Source: Allolobophora icterica (lineage: Eukaryota; Annelida; Clitellata; Crassiclitellata; Lumbricidae). Taken from it: a DNA stretch of 64,000 bases. Positions 1 through 53,800 of the stretch are shown in pieces (the first letter of the stretch is position 1; each line of letters starts with the position of its first letter). The stretch lies in assembly GCA_963556255.1 (NCBI GenBank), contig OY744604.1, positions 26,297,099 to 26,361,098 on the forward strand, in the 5' to 3' direction. Made by a program: the position numbers and the translations under genes. Under the pieces are notes generated by a model, which saw only the letters and a program-made list of their open reading frames with translations, made no database searches and had not been told where the DNA came from.

Positions 1-398
1 CCCCCGATATTTCTGACAATATTTTACGCCAATGACAGGTGTTCACTCAAAAGAAAACAAAAGAGAAGGTCAGAATCAGAAGGACATGGAAGCTGTCTTC
101 CGGAACCCGTCCTTGTTGAACGGTGGATATAGGCAGGTCTTGGACGTAAGTTCTGCTCTACCGGTGAAAGAGACGACTTGGACTTCATCTTATGACTGGG
201 TTAGTTTGCTCTCGAGAGTTGCTTTGAATTGTCTTCTATTGTATTATGAATATTCACAGTCAAAAATAAGGAAGAGTCGGTGTTTAAAACATTTCCTGTA
301 AATATATCTTTTCTATATAGAACTAACTTTTGAAACTGGAAATTAAAAACTGTAGTTACAATCATTTCTAAGCGAAATCGTGGCAAACGAGCCACTGC

Positions 399-810
399 TA
401 TGCCGATTACCTCCAATCTTACACTCAATGCTCTGCAATTGAGGCTGCTGCTGCTGTTTGGCTTAAGTCAGATGCTACTTCCACCCTTAATGCCTGGATG
501 TCATCTAATCGTCTGTGTCTCAATCCTTCGAAGACTCAGGACATATGGTTCGGCACTCGTCAACAGCTGGCCGAGCTTGATTGTGTTGTCCCCTATACTC
601 GTACTGCTATGGTGCAGCGTAGGGCATTCTCCGTTGTGGATCCTACCGTCTGGAATGACCCCTCTCTTTGGCTTAACTCCCTCCCTAGGGACCTCTCAGG
701 TACTTTCTATGGCATTCTGAAGACCTTTCCTTTTGACCGGGCCTGGGTCGAGAGCGCCCCTGAGTAGATTTCTTGAAGGGGCGCTATACAAGTTTATTAT
801 AGACAGATAG
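399..810 (+). pseudogene. LINE reverse-transcriptase relic (5'-truncated, internally deleted)
   Basis: The frame starting at 399 reads through a reverse-transcriptase active-site-like motif (YADY where families have YADD) and then WMSSNRLCLNPSKTQ, typical of the region after motif C in CR1/L2/Jockey-type non-LTR elements. It jumps at about 590 to the C-terminal RRAFSVVDPTVWND segment, so the middle is deleted, and stops at 765-767. The 3' end is a short untranslated tail followed by a GATA-type simple repeat. This is a dead fragment. Confidence 0.75.
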
Positions 811-934
811 ATAGAAACAGGGCGGCGTCTTATTGTGTACACGACTACGTTATGTTGAGTTCGTACCCATGCAGAGACACAAAGCTGGTCAGAAATAGGT
901 CAAAGAGCCAATTCATGTACGCATTACGTGTTCA

Positions 935-1239
935 CTAAATTAATCGACAGAATGTTTTCATAATTATATGATCTTGGTGTTTCCTCTTCTTTAGTTCTTC
1001 TTTAGCTCTTTTTCTCTCCGCGACAATTTTCTGCTTTAAGACAGCTTGATGGGTTTCATTAGATCTTTTCTCGTTATCCAGCTCCTGTCGCAGCTTCCCG
1101 ACTTCGGTTTGAAGAGCTTTGTTGGTCGTTTTTTCGCTGACCAGGTCTTGCTTGAGCTTTTCAGCGTTGGCTTCCAGTGCCCTAATTATGGTCGTCTGTT
1201 CTCGTTTACTGCTTTCTTTTGGCTTTGGGTCACGTTCTT
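935..1239 (-). CDS. TRIM-like gene, coding exon 2 (coiled coil, C-terminus)
   Basis: On the minus strand an acceptor (pyrimidine-rich, ends TTCAG) at 1241-1240 opens an exon starting at base 1239 in the phase needed by the donor of the upstream exon (phase 1). It encodes a highly charged heptad-like segment (EANAEKLKQDLVSEKTTNK, then VGKLRQELDNEK), a coiled coil, and ends at a stop at 937-935. I see no B30.2/SPRY or NHL domain, so the product is a short TRIM-type protein unless unseen exons splice around this stop. Confidence 0.65.
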
Positions 1240-1513
1240 CTGAACACGGTAACAACAAAATTTAATTTGCAATGTTCGACGTCACTTTCTGGATTATTGA
1301 AAAACCCACATTTAACGAAAGGGGAGCGTTTTGGATAAAAAGCTTGTATGTGGAAACTACAGAGTTTATCAGATCAAATAAATCCAAAAACAAATTTGAC
1401 TGTACAGAAAAAAATATTATTAGCAATCATTGACACAAGGGCAAGATTTTGAATTAACTTTAAAGAAAATTCTGTTAACAGTGCAGTAATGTCTCACAAT
1501 GAGGCGAACTTAC
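1240..1513 (-). other. TRIM-like gene, intron 1
   Basis: AT-rich intron between a GTAAGT donor (from 1513 downwards) and the TTCAG acceptor at 1240. No other feature seen. Confidence 0.6.
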
Positions 1514-2115
1514 CTCCAATTTCGCCTATCAAATTTCCATCTTCGCTTTGCAGAAATTCTTCAAGTTCTGATTTCTTGAAACAGATCCTAAAGGATTGGA
1601 TTTCTTGTTCAACTAGAGACTGGCACTGTTGTTGTAACTCTACCGCTCTAGCAGATAAATTAGAAACTGACCGACAGATATGGCTTGGTGTTCCTTGTGT
1701 CATTATCTTCTGGCAACTGATTTTGAAACTGTCTAAAACTGACAGATATGCTTCAACCTCATCTGCTGCAACTTCGATCTCTTTCAACTTGTTTCGCTGT
1801 AACACACCTACACTTTGTAAAATAGTATGAGCATGTATATCCGCAAGCTGTTTCATTTCATCTTTTCTATGCACGACATCAGATTCCAAACTTTCCACTT
1901 TCTGCTGCATATCTTCCTTCACCTTGATAAGTTCCGCTTTTTTCCTCTGGGCTTGAGAGCTGCACTCGTTCATTGATTCTGTATGAATCTCTATTTGTTG
2001 CCGAAAGCTACTCACAAATTTGCTAACATGGGAACCTTCATGATTTTTGTGGTCGTCAATAAAACAGATGGCACAAACAACTACATCACATTTCACACAA
2101 TATACTTCCAAGAGT
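1514..2115 (-). CDS. TRIM-like gene, exon 1 distal half (B-box 2, coiled coil)
   Basis: Minus-strand reading frame with the Cys/His ligands of a B-box 2 zinc finger (YCVKCDVVVCAICF, then DDHKNHEGSH), followed by about 150 residues of coiled coil. It ends at a strong GTAAGT donor in phase 1. Its upstream end is the 8-bp direct repeat bordering the hAT-like element at 2124-3382. Without that insertion and one copy of the repeat, this frame continues exactly from the RING-containing piece at 3391-3930. TRIM proteins are usually E3 ubiquitin ligases; this allele as read cannot make the full protein. Confidence 0.8.
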
Positions 2116-3390
2116 CTTTGTTCTAGGGACCTGCGAATCACAAATTTTCCGTCGAATCGAATCTCGAATCGAATCGGGGGTTAAGATTCGAATTCGAATC
2201 GAATCTCGAATCGAATCAGCGGGTACCAAAAATATGTTTTGATATTCAAATAGTGTGTAGGCCTATGTACGTGATAGCACAGGCGTACCACAGTATCAAT
2301 ATCTCAATAACATTTCTGCAGTTTAAAATCAATTAAACTAAACATTAAGCTAATTAACAGAATAACTCACAAATAATTTGAGTTAAGTAAGTAAGTATAT
2401 TCTTTTTGCACCAATTGCAAAACCACACTTTGGTGTACATTCATCTAAGCCATGCATGGGCAACTACTTTTAATAGAGGGCCGCCCTAAGATAATCTTCA
2501 AAAATTAGCCTGCGATTGGCATACGGCCCCAGAGCTGCCCTTAAAATCTTAGTAAGATTTTAAGGGCAGCTCTGGGGCCGTATGCCAATCGCAGGCTAAT
2601 TTTTGCAGATTAATTTGCCCCAGAAAATGAGAAAATATTAATTTTGGTTAAAATTCAAGCTTAAAATAAATGAAAATAATTTTTATGATAAAAACATAAT
2701 AATTATTTTCCTAATGACTACAGTTCTACACTACAATAAAAAACAAAATATGTTTCAAGTTTCTTCAGTTTTAAAAATGCATAAAACTGTTAGTCTGTAC
2801 AATGCATCCATTTGCTAGATGTGCAATATTTAATATATAATAATGATTAAGGTGAGATCTGACACTTCTTCCCACCACACCAGTCCGGAATGTTTGCTTT
2901 AATGTTCGAAGTGCCAATTCGAAGTTCATTGGAGAGATTGTCATCTGTTATAATAGGCTATAGCCTGCATCCGTTTTTGCATTTTGTTAGTTTCATCTCT
3001 GAGAAGAACTGTTCACGAATTCGCGAATATAGGCTAGGTGCTTGGAAACAGTGCAACCATTTCCAGGGCATGAAATCTATGTGAAGGGTAAGAATCCTGA
3101 GAAACGTACAGTTCATACAGAACTAAATCAGAGGTAGGCCTACTTCACGAAATTTCCTTTTCAATTAACTGTTGCTGAGGGTTTGCTGTCGTCGTGTGCC
3201 GCGTTACACGCAGAAATTCAACAACCAGTAAACAATAAAAACAATCAGTTTACAACAAAGGGCTAATCATTTTTCCGAAAAAGATTCGAAATTTTTCGAA
3301 TCATGACATCATTTTCGAATCGAATCGAATACCGCCGCCCGATTCGTTTTCGAATCGAATATCGAAGCTTCGCAGGTCCCTACTTTGTTC
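2116..3390. mobile_element. hAT-like non-autonomous DNA transposon inside the TRIM exon
   Basis: Element body 2124-3382 (1,259 bp) with 14-bp terminal inverted repeats, TAGGGACCTGCGAA at the left and its complement at the right, flanked by an exact 8-bp duplication CTTTGTTC (2116-2123 and 3383-3390). An 8-bp duplication with TAGGG/CAGGG-type ends is characteristic of hAT elements. Clusters of GATTCGAATCGAAT lie just inside both ends (about 2150-2220 and 3285-3365), likely subterminal binding sites. No transposase is present, so it was mobilised in trans. A 52-bp-arm hairpin lies inside at 2500-2604. Confidence 0.85.
2500..2604. repeat. Perfect 52-bp inverted repeat with a 1-nt loop
   Basis: The arms 2500-2551 and 2553-2604 are exact reverse complements around a single G at 2552. 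It is inside the hAT-like element but well away from its ends, so it is not that element's terminal repeat. Confidence 0.95.
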
Positions 3391-3930
3391 ATGTAGTCCA
3401 CAGACGCTTGGCATCAGACTGACCATGACACTTTCGCTACTTTTCTGTAGCTCATTTATTGGCACCAATTTGTGATTCTTTGTTAATTTTACTTTTCTAT
3501 GGTGTCTGCAACACTCTTCGCACAACTTCTGCCTGCATTCAACACAGTAGGCATCAGCCGCTGGAATTTGTTCACTCGTTTCCTCCTCATCATTCTCCTC
3601 CAGACATGCGTCGCATACATCGTTTGATAACACAGACTGATCGGATAGGTTTTCCACTTGTATCAGCTTCTCAATAAACGAATTATTAGGCAATCCGTGA
3701 AATCCTTCTGGAGGAATCTTGAACTGTTGTCTACATATTGGGCAAGGCATCTCATCGCCTGGTTCTTTGTTGGTTTTAAGCCCAATCTCTCGGAGACATT
3801 TCATGCAGAATGTATGCATGCATGGTAAGAGTTTCGGATCGGTGTAAACTTCGGTACATATACAACAGCTGGTTGTATCGTCACGTTCTTGCTCCTTAAC
3901 CTCACTAATAATAGAACCTTCGGCTGCCAT
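3391..3930 (-). CDS. TRIM-like gene, exon 1 proximal half (RING finger, B-box 1)
   Basis: Start chosen at ATG 3930-3928 (MAAEG) because it has A at -3 and G at +4; an in-frame ATG lies upstream at 3999. A C3HC4 RING finger follows at about residues 20-68 (CCICTEVYTDPKLLPCMHTFC, then CPIC), then a B-box 1-like Cys/His region (CDACLEEN, YCVECRQKLCEECCRHHRK) and the first ligands of B-box 2. The RING would recruit an E2 enzyme for ubiquitin transfer. The frame runs into the hAT-like insertion, where it meets a stop. With the insertion absent, the gene (3930-1514 plus 1239-935) has 1,455 coding bases, 484 residues. Innate-immune TRIMs are one possibility; the sequence does not decide the function. 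Confidence 0.85.
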
Positions 3931-3999
3931 TTTAAGTCGAAGTCCTGAAATCGAAAGCACTTTCAATTTCACTATTGAAACAACTGCGTAGTTCCTCAT

Positions 4000-5270
4000 T
4001 TCTTTGTGATAATTGGCTTATGCAAAACGAACTTAGTTTGAAAAGTAGTCAAAAGATCATACATATTATGCATCCTTCGTATGAAATTCCTGTTATTGCT
4101 TTCTGAAACTACCAAGTGTAAATCGTGAAATAAAGATATTACTACTTACACTCAACTGCGACTGCTCCGTCGCCAACAGACCATATTGAGACTGCTGCTG
4201 ATCTATTTGTAGCATCTGCTATAGTTTATTTAGCCCCATAAATTTGAAGTCGAACAATTTATTGACTGTTTATTTTGGATTACGAGTTTTTTTGGTTCAT
4301 TTCAGTTTGAATTTGTAAGGAAACGAGGTAGACACAGAGGAATAACATGCTGTTCAGGACTACTGAATTTCCATGCTCGCAGGGCTGCTGAAGTTGAGAA
4401 TGTTTCAGTTAAGTCCATCCTCAAATGTCCCCGTAGAGTCTTAACCATGCAGTCTGCTCAAATTCTTCCGTATATTGGATTATATGAGGTAAATAGGCCT
4501 AGGCTACCTCATTGGCTTTCTTTGAGGAAAGAAAAATGTTTCAGACTTTCGTATTCAGTGGAACTCTTTGTAAATCCTAGCCAAATGCACTCAGGCATAG
4601 TTAGATGAAAACACGACTGCTAACGTATCGGAGTTTTGTCATCTGGTCGTTGATCACTCACTCATGTGGTGAATTGAACTCAGATGAATGCCGCCATGTC
4701 GACTCTGCAGTACCAGGCTATTTAATATTAGGACTCATTTCATGCTGTATGAAGGCCGGTGTTCAAGGCTGTTAGGTCCATCTCTTGGACTCTAGTCACT
4801 GTTACCCAGTGTCGACTGTGTGATCTTATTTAGTCACTTGAGATCATTGCGGCTCACAAGGCTTCTCGGTGGTCCTCTTTTCTGGAGCACGCGTGACATG
4901 CTTGCAAAATCCTGCAGTTATGTGGTATGGTACGGATAAGTGCTATATGTCAAGACTTGTTTACGTAACACCTCATTTGTCCAGTGGCATAATCTCAAAA
5001 ACTCTGTTGCTATCGATGACAATTATCACTAACAATTCACACTAGGGCCTACCTCTGTTGCCTCTCTATCTTACGGACTGATCTTTTGGATTTTGACCTC
5101 ATTACGGCTTGGTTTTGGCGTGTCATCGGTTGATGCCTTCTGCATTAGACGCCGGCGCAATAGAAGTTACTAATAACAATTAGCTCACCTTCGTCGGATG
5201 CCACAGCAAGGTCGCTGTCAAAAAATCACGCGATAAAGTGTCGTTGCTTAATAGCTTGGCCTATTGGTTC
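4000..5270. other. Intergenic, no gene seen
   Basis: Between the TRIM start and the ABCA 5' region. No convincing coding frame on either strand. The segment 5094-5175 is shared with intron 14 of the ABCA gene at 36940-37035 (both carry a block around TTACGGCT and ACACCGGC/AGACGCCGG), so it is a dispersed repeat 3' end. Confidence 0.5.
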
Positions 5271-5392
5271 TTGTATACTGGTTTGAGCCTTGCCTGAGCA
5301 GGCCTAGGTAATGTTGCAACTGTTTAGACCTTAACTAAATCTTCAACGCACAAATTACTGCTTAGGTGAAACAAAGTCGGCTCTCGGTAGGC

Positions 5393-5560
5393 GCGACTTT
5401 CTGTTGCCCGTCCTAGACTCTGGGGCCTTGTTCCAGCAGAAGTTCGCTATGCAAAGTCTTTTCTGGCCTTCAGAATTAAACTAAAAACTCATCTTTTCCT
5501 TGATTTATTGCCTACATTGACCGCTTTCCTGGACTCATTTCCACCGTCCGTGGTTTCTCG
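5393..5560 (+). pseudogene. LINE 3'-end relic
   Basis: Plus frame reads SVARPRLWGLVPAEVR and then FRIKLKTHLF, the usual last residues of CR1/L2-type LINE ORF2 proteins, followed by a short tail. Confidence 0.6.
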
Positions 5561-5612
5561 TTGCACAGTGAAAACGCACGAAAGAATACCATTTCACCCT
5601 TTTAGCGAATAC

Positions 5613-5690
5613 TGACGTCAGTTACTCGAGCATGTCACTGAATCTACTGACTGCATATTACGAACCTATCTGAATAAAGCAATGACGTCA
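5613..5690. promoter_or_regulatory. Pair of TGACGTCA (CRE/ATF-like) sites, ABCA copy 1
   Basis: Exact palindromic TGACGTCA octamers at 5613-5620 and 5683-5690, 70 bp apart (start to start), about 300-370 bp before the predicted ATG. Copy 2 has the same pair 72 bp apart. CREB/ATF bZIP proteins bind this octamer; activity here is inference. Confidence 0.5.
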
Positions 5691-5981
5691 TTAACAATAC
5701 AAGGACATTAATAATTAAGTTTTAAGACGTAGTTTTAAACGCGTTGCAAATAACTTGAAAAGATAGGATTTAGCTGCTGATATATCGGCGTTCACAGTGC
5801 CGTGAAATTAGCGTTGCCTTTCACATTTAATTCACTAAGATTTGATAGGCCTATAGCAATACTTTAAACAAGTCGTTACATAGTTTGAACGTTATCGTGT
5901 GAAATGATCATGCGAACAGCCGTTTAAACTCTTAATAAATTTTCTGGATTATGGCTTCTCTGACAAAGTAATTTAACCGCA

Positions 5982-47986
<42,005 letters not shown>

Positions 47987-48249
47987 ATCTCCAAGAAGAA
48001 ATGACTTAGACTTTGTTCAGCATAAGACAGACATCTCGTCAAATTATTTATTCCCAATTGCGCCATCTTTTATATCGTGAAGCAACATAAACAGCAGAGG
48101 ATAAATGAAGTATACGGATGATAGCCCGTAATTTAATTCTTTCAAATGTTTCAATGAAATTACTTTGTGAATGTCTCTGACGAGCTATGAATACACTTCG
48201 GGATGACGTGTCTGGAGGAGGTTGGAAGGAATTTCTTTTAATTTCTTCT

Positions 48250-48255
48250 AATAAA
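48250..48255 (+). terminator. Candidate poly(A) signal AATAAA for ABCA copy 1
   Basis: First exact AATAAA after the stop, 264 bp downstream. Cleavage site not identifiable from sequence alone. Confidence 0.4.
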
Positions 48256-48918
48256 TCGGGTGCAATTAAACCGAAACGCCATCCGCTGTTTCTGAAGAGT
48301 ATTATTAATTTTGTAATTTGTAACTTCTATCAAGCCGGTGTAAAATGCACAAAGCATCAAACCAAATCTAACCAAGACTAATTTGCAATCATATCAATAT
48401 CAAGAAGATCGCCCCAATGAGATAGGGAATCAGCCAATGAAGTATGAGCGGTTTGAGAAAGGCAAGTCTTAAGCTGAAACCGAAATGACATAACCGACTG
48501 AGATGAACAAAAACCAGCGTTTGTTCGTGTTTTCCTGCGGCAAAGTAGGGGGCCTACTGTGCATGGTAAATCTTCCCTCAGCATACTGACTCAAGGCCTC
48601 CCGGTATTTTGCTAATTTATCTAATCGACTAACATCAAACACATCTCGCAAACCCTGTTGCCATTGCTCTCGGGTCTCTGAAAACCCCTCTGACACGATA
48701 CAGCGCTCGTGAATAAGCTGGTGCTTTAAAACAGCGCTTTGGAAAGTTTGAGATTATGATTGCTATTCAGTAGGCCTAGAACTTCACAACCTCACCGTCA
48801 AAGGACTGTGCGAGATTCAAGCGGGAAAGAGTTGTCGAAGTATGGGTGAACGCTCACCTTGTAATTGCGGAATCTTCAGGTCTGAGAGTTGTGTGACTAA
48901 TAACGATAATAGTAGCAG
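48256..48918. other. Intergenic, dispersed-repeat tail only
   Basis: Block 48694-48740 (ATACAGCGCTCGTGAATAAG) is a repeat 3' end also present at 18705-18730. No gene supported on either strand. Confidence 0.45.
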
Positions 48919-49275
<357 letters not shown>

Positions 49276-49665
49276 GTATTAACAATCGTGTATATAAACA
49301 AGATCATTGCAGTAAGCGAGTAATATTGAAAGCATCTCTTTTACCCAACCCCATATCCTATTTAACACGGTTATAAGTTTTTATATTATGTTTCGTGCAC
49401 CTCTTTTTGTATTAACCTGCCTTTAGTCAAATCTTTATCCCTCAAATTACTTTCAAGTGCAAAACGCTGGTGCATTTCCATTCAGCAGTCTGGCATTATC
49501 TTGCCTTATCTTCAACCGTCCTCGATCCCACGCCGGACACTACGGATGAGCCTAATTTTCTTTCGTCTACTTCTGCTGTACCATTAAATAGTATTACAAT
49601 ACACATACACGAAATAATTGTCACTTAAGTCTTGTAGCTAGGACTGACGTTAGATTTCTGTGCAT

Positions 49666-49898
49666 ATTATACTCAGGCCCGGCTCAAGACATTTGGCGGC
49701 CCTGGGCAAATCGGCGGCCATAGGCAAATCGGCGGCCCTAAGCACAAAAAAGTTGATGACCTTTTTTAGTCATTCACCTCTTTTTACGAATAATAATTAA
49801 ATAATTTTTGAAAAATGGAAAATTGGCGGCCCCTAAAAATCGGCGGCCCTGGGCGGCTGCCCAGTTGCCCATATGGACGAACCGGGCCTGATTATACT
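49666..49898. mobile_element. hAT-like MITE
   Basis: Body 49674-49890 (217 bp), ends CAGGCCCGGCTCAAG and ACGAACCGGGCCTG, exact 8-bp duplication ATTATACT at 49666-49673 and 49891-49898. GGCGGCCCTGGGC motifs near both ends. The LTR element starts 8 bp beyond its right duplication. Confidence 0.88.
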
Positions 49899-49906
49899 TT
49901 TCCTGA

Positions 49907-50338
49907 TGTCGTGGTCTACGCGGGTGCATGCATCAAGGGAAGAAAACCGACGCGTCAACAAGCTTGTTTACAACGCACGGAAAATTCTGCAGCAAGCTGT
50001 CAACATTAATTCGGTGCATGCAACAAGGATATACGTGTTCAGTAGGACTTTCCAGGGAAAAGTACAGTGACGTCACAGAACGTTCTGGAATCCGGGAGAA
50101 CTCTATATAAGATAGACCTGCTGTACATTAAGGGCCTTTTGACGAAGATTTGTAAACGTTGAAACATTGATCGTATGACGTTCAATCGAGACCAGCCAAC
50201 CTGTGTGCTGTCTACGATTGTGATATTTGATAGACGAGTTGACTTACTTTACACTTAATCGACTTTATTTTTAATTAAAGATCTTTTAATAGTTCCTTCG
50301 TTGGTTCGTCGTTGCGATCGAAGGAGTCGACCGCGACA
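49907..50338 (+). repeat. 5' LTR (432 bp)
   Basis: Begins TGTCGTGG, ends GCGACA. Contains TGACGTCA (50068-50075), TATATAA (50104-50110) 29 bp downstream, and ATTAAA (50274-50279), a plausible promoter and poly(A) set. Confidence 0.95.
50068..50110 (+). promoter_or_regulatory. LTR promoter: CRE-like octamer and TATA box
   Basis: TGACGTCA at 50068-50075 and TATATAA at 50104-50110, repeated in the 3' LTR at 55278-55285 and 55314-55320. The same octamer is paired upstream of both ABCA copies. Confidence 0.55.
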
Positions 50339-50342
50339 TTAT

Positions 50343-50359
50343 TGGTGGCAGCGGTGGGA
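50343..50359 (+). other. Candidate primer-binding site
   Basis: TGGTGGCAGCGGTGGGA begins 4 bp after the LTR with the TGG expected for a tRNA 3' CCA. The primer tRNA is not identified. Confidence 0.5.
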
Positions 50360-50862
50360 TCATCGGTGTTGGATCCGGTGAAGAAGACGCGAGCCGGCGG
50401 AGGAAGGAGTCAACCCGGAGGATCAAGAGACGGTCTGTTCCAGACAGCGAGCGGATCGAGACGCCTTTCTACCGTGGGAGACGGGTGAATCGGCATACGA
50501 CAGTCGGACGAACGAAGTGCGTCGTTCGGCTGAGACAGCAGAAGACAGCAGTCAACATACGGGTAAGATCCTAGGTGTTGTCGTGGCTGAGAAGGAGAAA
50601 AGAGAGTGGAGTTGCAGCCGAGTGGGAGGCAGCCATTATTTCTCTTTCAATATCTGCTGATTATTTCTTTGAAATTTGATCCATTGTTGTGATCGAGGCC
50701 AGACTTGCGTGAGCTTGTATAGTTTTTGCGTACTTGGCGAGTGTACTTCTTTGGATACTGCATAGTTGCACTTTGGGTTGTGGAATTTTCCTTTTGTGTG
50801 GCGGGTTTGCCGCGTGGTGTCTGTTTTTTTTGTTGATTGTTGTTGACTGACTGTTTGTAAAA

Positions 50863-53800
50863 ATGGAAGCGTTGACAACAGAGATGCAAGCGAATATTCG
50901 CAAAATGTCGTCTGAGCGCCTTAGGGTGTATCTTATGAAGGCAGGAAGGGACGAAGATGATGTTATGTCATGGGATCGAAATCAATTAATGGAAGAATGG
51001 GCCATGGAGATTGGAAAAGAGGAAGAGGAATTTAAGGGTAGTCCAATATCTCCAACAGGAGTGGATTACGAGCTGCAGAAGCGCCGTCTGGAGTTCGAAA
51101 TCCGTAAATATGAGGAACGGAAAGAGAAGGAAGAAAGAGAAAGGGAGGAACGGAAGGAGAAGGAAGAAAGGGAGGAAAAGAGGAGAGAGGAAGAAAAGAA
51201 AGAACAAAGGGAGAAGGAAGAAAGAGAAAGGGAGGAACGGAGGGAGAAGGAAGAAAGAGAAAGGGAGGAACGGAAGGAGAAGGAAGAAAGAGAGAGGGAG
51301 GAACGGAAGGAGAAGGAAGAAAGGGAGGAAAAGAGGAGAGAGGAAGAAAAGAAGGAACGGAAAGAGAAAGAAGAAAGAGAAAAGAAGGAACGGAAAGAGA
51401 AAGAAGAAAGGGAGAGGAAGGAAAAGCAGGAAGAACGAAATGTTAGAGATTCTTTAGCAAGTCGTACTAAGCGTTATAGTGATGCCCTTAAGAATATTCT
51501 TTGGAAATTTCCTTCCGACCCTATAGAAATTCCAGGTTTCTTTGATCACTTGGATGGTTTGTTTAATGTGTATGAGGTGGATGAAGATGTTAGAGCAAAA
51601 TTATTGCTAGCCATTTTAAGTGAAAGAGCTAAGGCATTAACCATGCGCCTTACTGAGGCACAGCTCCATGACTACAAATTCCTGAAGGAGTTTTTGCTAA
51701 GGGAGTTTAAGATAAGCCCTTCAAATCTTAGAGCCCGATTTTGGTCGTTGCACAAAGCATCGGACGAATCATTTACGATCTATTCATCCAAATTGCGTGT
51801 GGCTCTTATGTATTATTTGAAAAGTAGAAAGATAACTGATGAGTTTGATAAACTTGTAAGTTTATTGGTTGCGGATCGGCTTAAGGAGTCCTTGTCGAAG
51901 GCTTGTTTAGATTATATCTTGGCCCAAGAAAAAGAGGAGTGGTTGAGCTGTGAAGACATAGCTAATGCGGCTGACATTTATGTAGCGTCGCATGATGGTG
52001 GGAATGACTTAGTATGCCGTAGTCATCCGACACCGAAGTATAACAATTGGATGAGAGGTCAACCACATGTTCAAGTCAATAACCAGACAGCTCAACCCAA
52101 GTCTCCCAAACCGGAAATAAGGGGTGAAGCCAAGATAGGTGCGAGGGTGTCTCAGGAGGAGGCCAAGGTAAAGGGTCTCTGTTTCCTATGTCATCAGAAG
52201 GGTCATATGGCAAGGGAGTGCCAGACCAAACCAAGTTCTAAAAAGGTGAGTACTTGTATATTTGGGAACCCAACTGAAGAAGTGATCGACTCATGTGTTG
52301 AGAAGGTCAACGTGTTGCATGAGATACCTGAACAGGTAAAGCAAGGGAATTTATTGGATAATTCTAAACCAATAGGGTTGGAAACTGCTGTAAGGGTATA
52401 CGAGAATAGTATTGATGGATTACACGAGAGGTCGTATATCAATGTACAGATTGAAGATCTCCCTTCTCAGCCAGCATTATCTGATTCAGGAGCAGAAATT
52501 TGTTGTATTGATAAGAAATTAATTGAGTCACTAAACTTACCCGTGATTAAACGGATTAATATAATTGGTTTTCAGGGAGAAGGATGTAAGGCAGATGTAG
52601 TATACCTACAAATGAAATTAGCTAATTCAATGGAAGGAACGACGAACATTGCGCCATCTTTGTGCGTCATGTTCGCTGTAGTCCCTGAACTAAATGAACG
52701 GGTTATTTTGACACCCCATGTTGTGAACCTATTAAGGGATAGTTCGCAATATGTAGTGATGGTAGCTGGCGTAGATCGATGTGTTCAAATAAATAAAGGG
52801 GCAGAAGAAGATAACTTAGAAGTTAATATCGAGAAAAGTAACAGCAACGAATCCTTGCCGTCAGAAGTGAATGAATATTCTCAGGAGCAACTAGTTGATG
52901 ATTCAGATAATTTTCTTGATGTTGAGTCAACAGAGTTCAAGTCTGATGAGGGAGTAGCGAATAATGATACTTTATTGCGTGAGCAACAGAATTGTCACAA
53001 TCTTATATCTTGCTGGCAACAAGCGAGACAGAATAAAAATAATTTCTTTATAGATAATAACCTCCTGTACCACAAAGGGGAAATTATGGGACATAAGGTT
53101 AATCAATTATGTTTACCGGAAGATAGAATCGAGGTTGTCTTGCGAGTAGCACACGATGCCCCATGTGCTGGGCACATGGCTTTTAAGGCAACGAGAGCCA
53201 GGATCAAATTAAACTTTTGGTTTCCAAGAATGGATGAGAGGATTCGCGAATATTGTGCGTCTTGTCAAATTTGTCAACTAAGAACTCCAGTTAAAGTGGC
53301 AGATCGAGTCCCGATCACTCCTATTCCGAGGGCGGATGAACTCTGTTTTAACCATCTAAATATGGATTGTATTGGCCCTATGGTAGTGACTGGAGAATCC
53401 AACAAATCGAAACCCCAGTACAATTATGCTCTGGTTCTGGTGGATAAATTTTCTCGTTGGCCGATGGCGTATCCTCTTAGATCGCTGAATGCAAAGGGAG
53501 TTTGTGAAGCTCTGTTGCAAGTTTTTACAACTTTTTCTATTCCAAGGATCATCAGTTCTGATTGTGGTACCAACTTTACCAGTCGTTTGACGAAAGAATT
53601 CTTGCGGCGAATGGGTTGTAGTCCCAGATTTAATACCCCTGGACATCCTGAGGCAGCTGGATTGGTTGAAAGATGCAACCAAAGCTTGAAAACCATGATC
53701 TTTAAGCTTGCTCAATCTGATCCTCGTGGATGGCACCAATTGTTACCGTTTGTTCTGTGGAGCCTTAGAGAAAAACCTTCAGGCACGACTCATATTTCGC

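Larger units (their letters stand above)
5286..5981 (+). promoter_or_regulatory. ABCA copy 1: 5' upstream region conserved in copy 2
   Basis: From about 5286 to the ATG at 5982 the sequence is recognisably homologous to 56323-56430 plus 59800-60179 in front of the second ABCA copy. The conserved parts include the surroundings of two TGACGTCA sites (5613-5620 and 5683-5690), a TTAAGTTTTAAG-like block near 5715 and AAGATTTGAT at 5838. The segment 5393-5560 within it is a LINE C-terminal relic. Transcription start not located. Confidence 0.5.

Noticed and set aside
50636..50903. Minus-strand frames over the retrotransposon leader
   Set aside because: Three overlapping frames in the 5' leader opposite gag; no domain or splice support.
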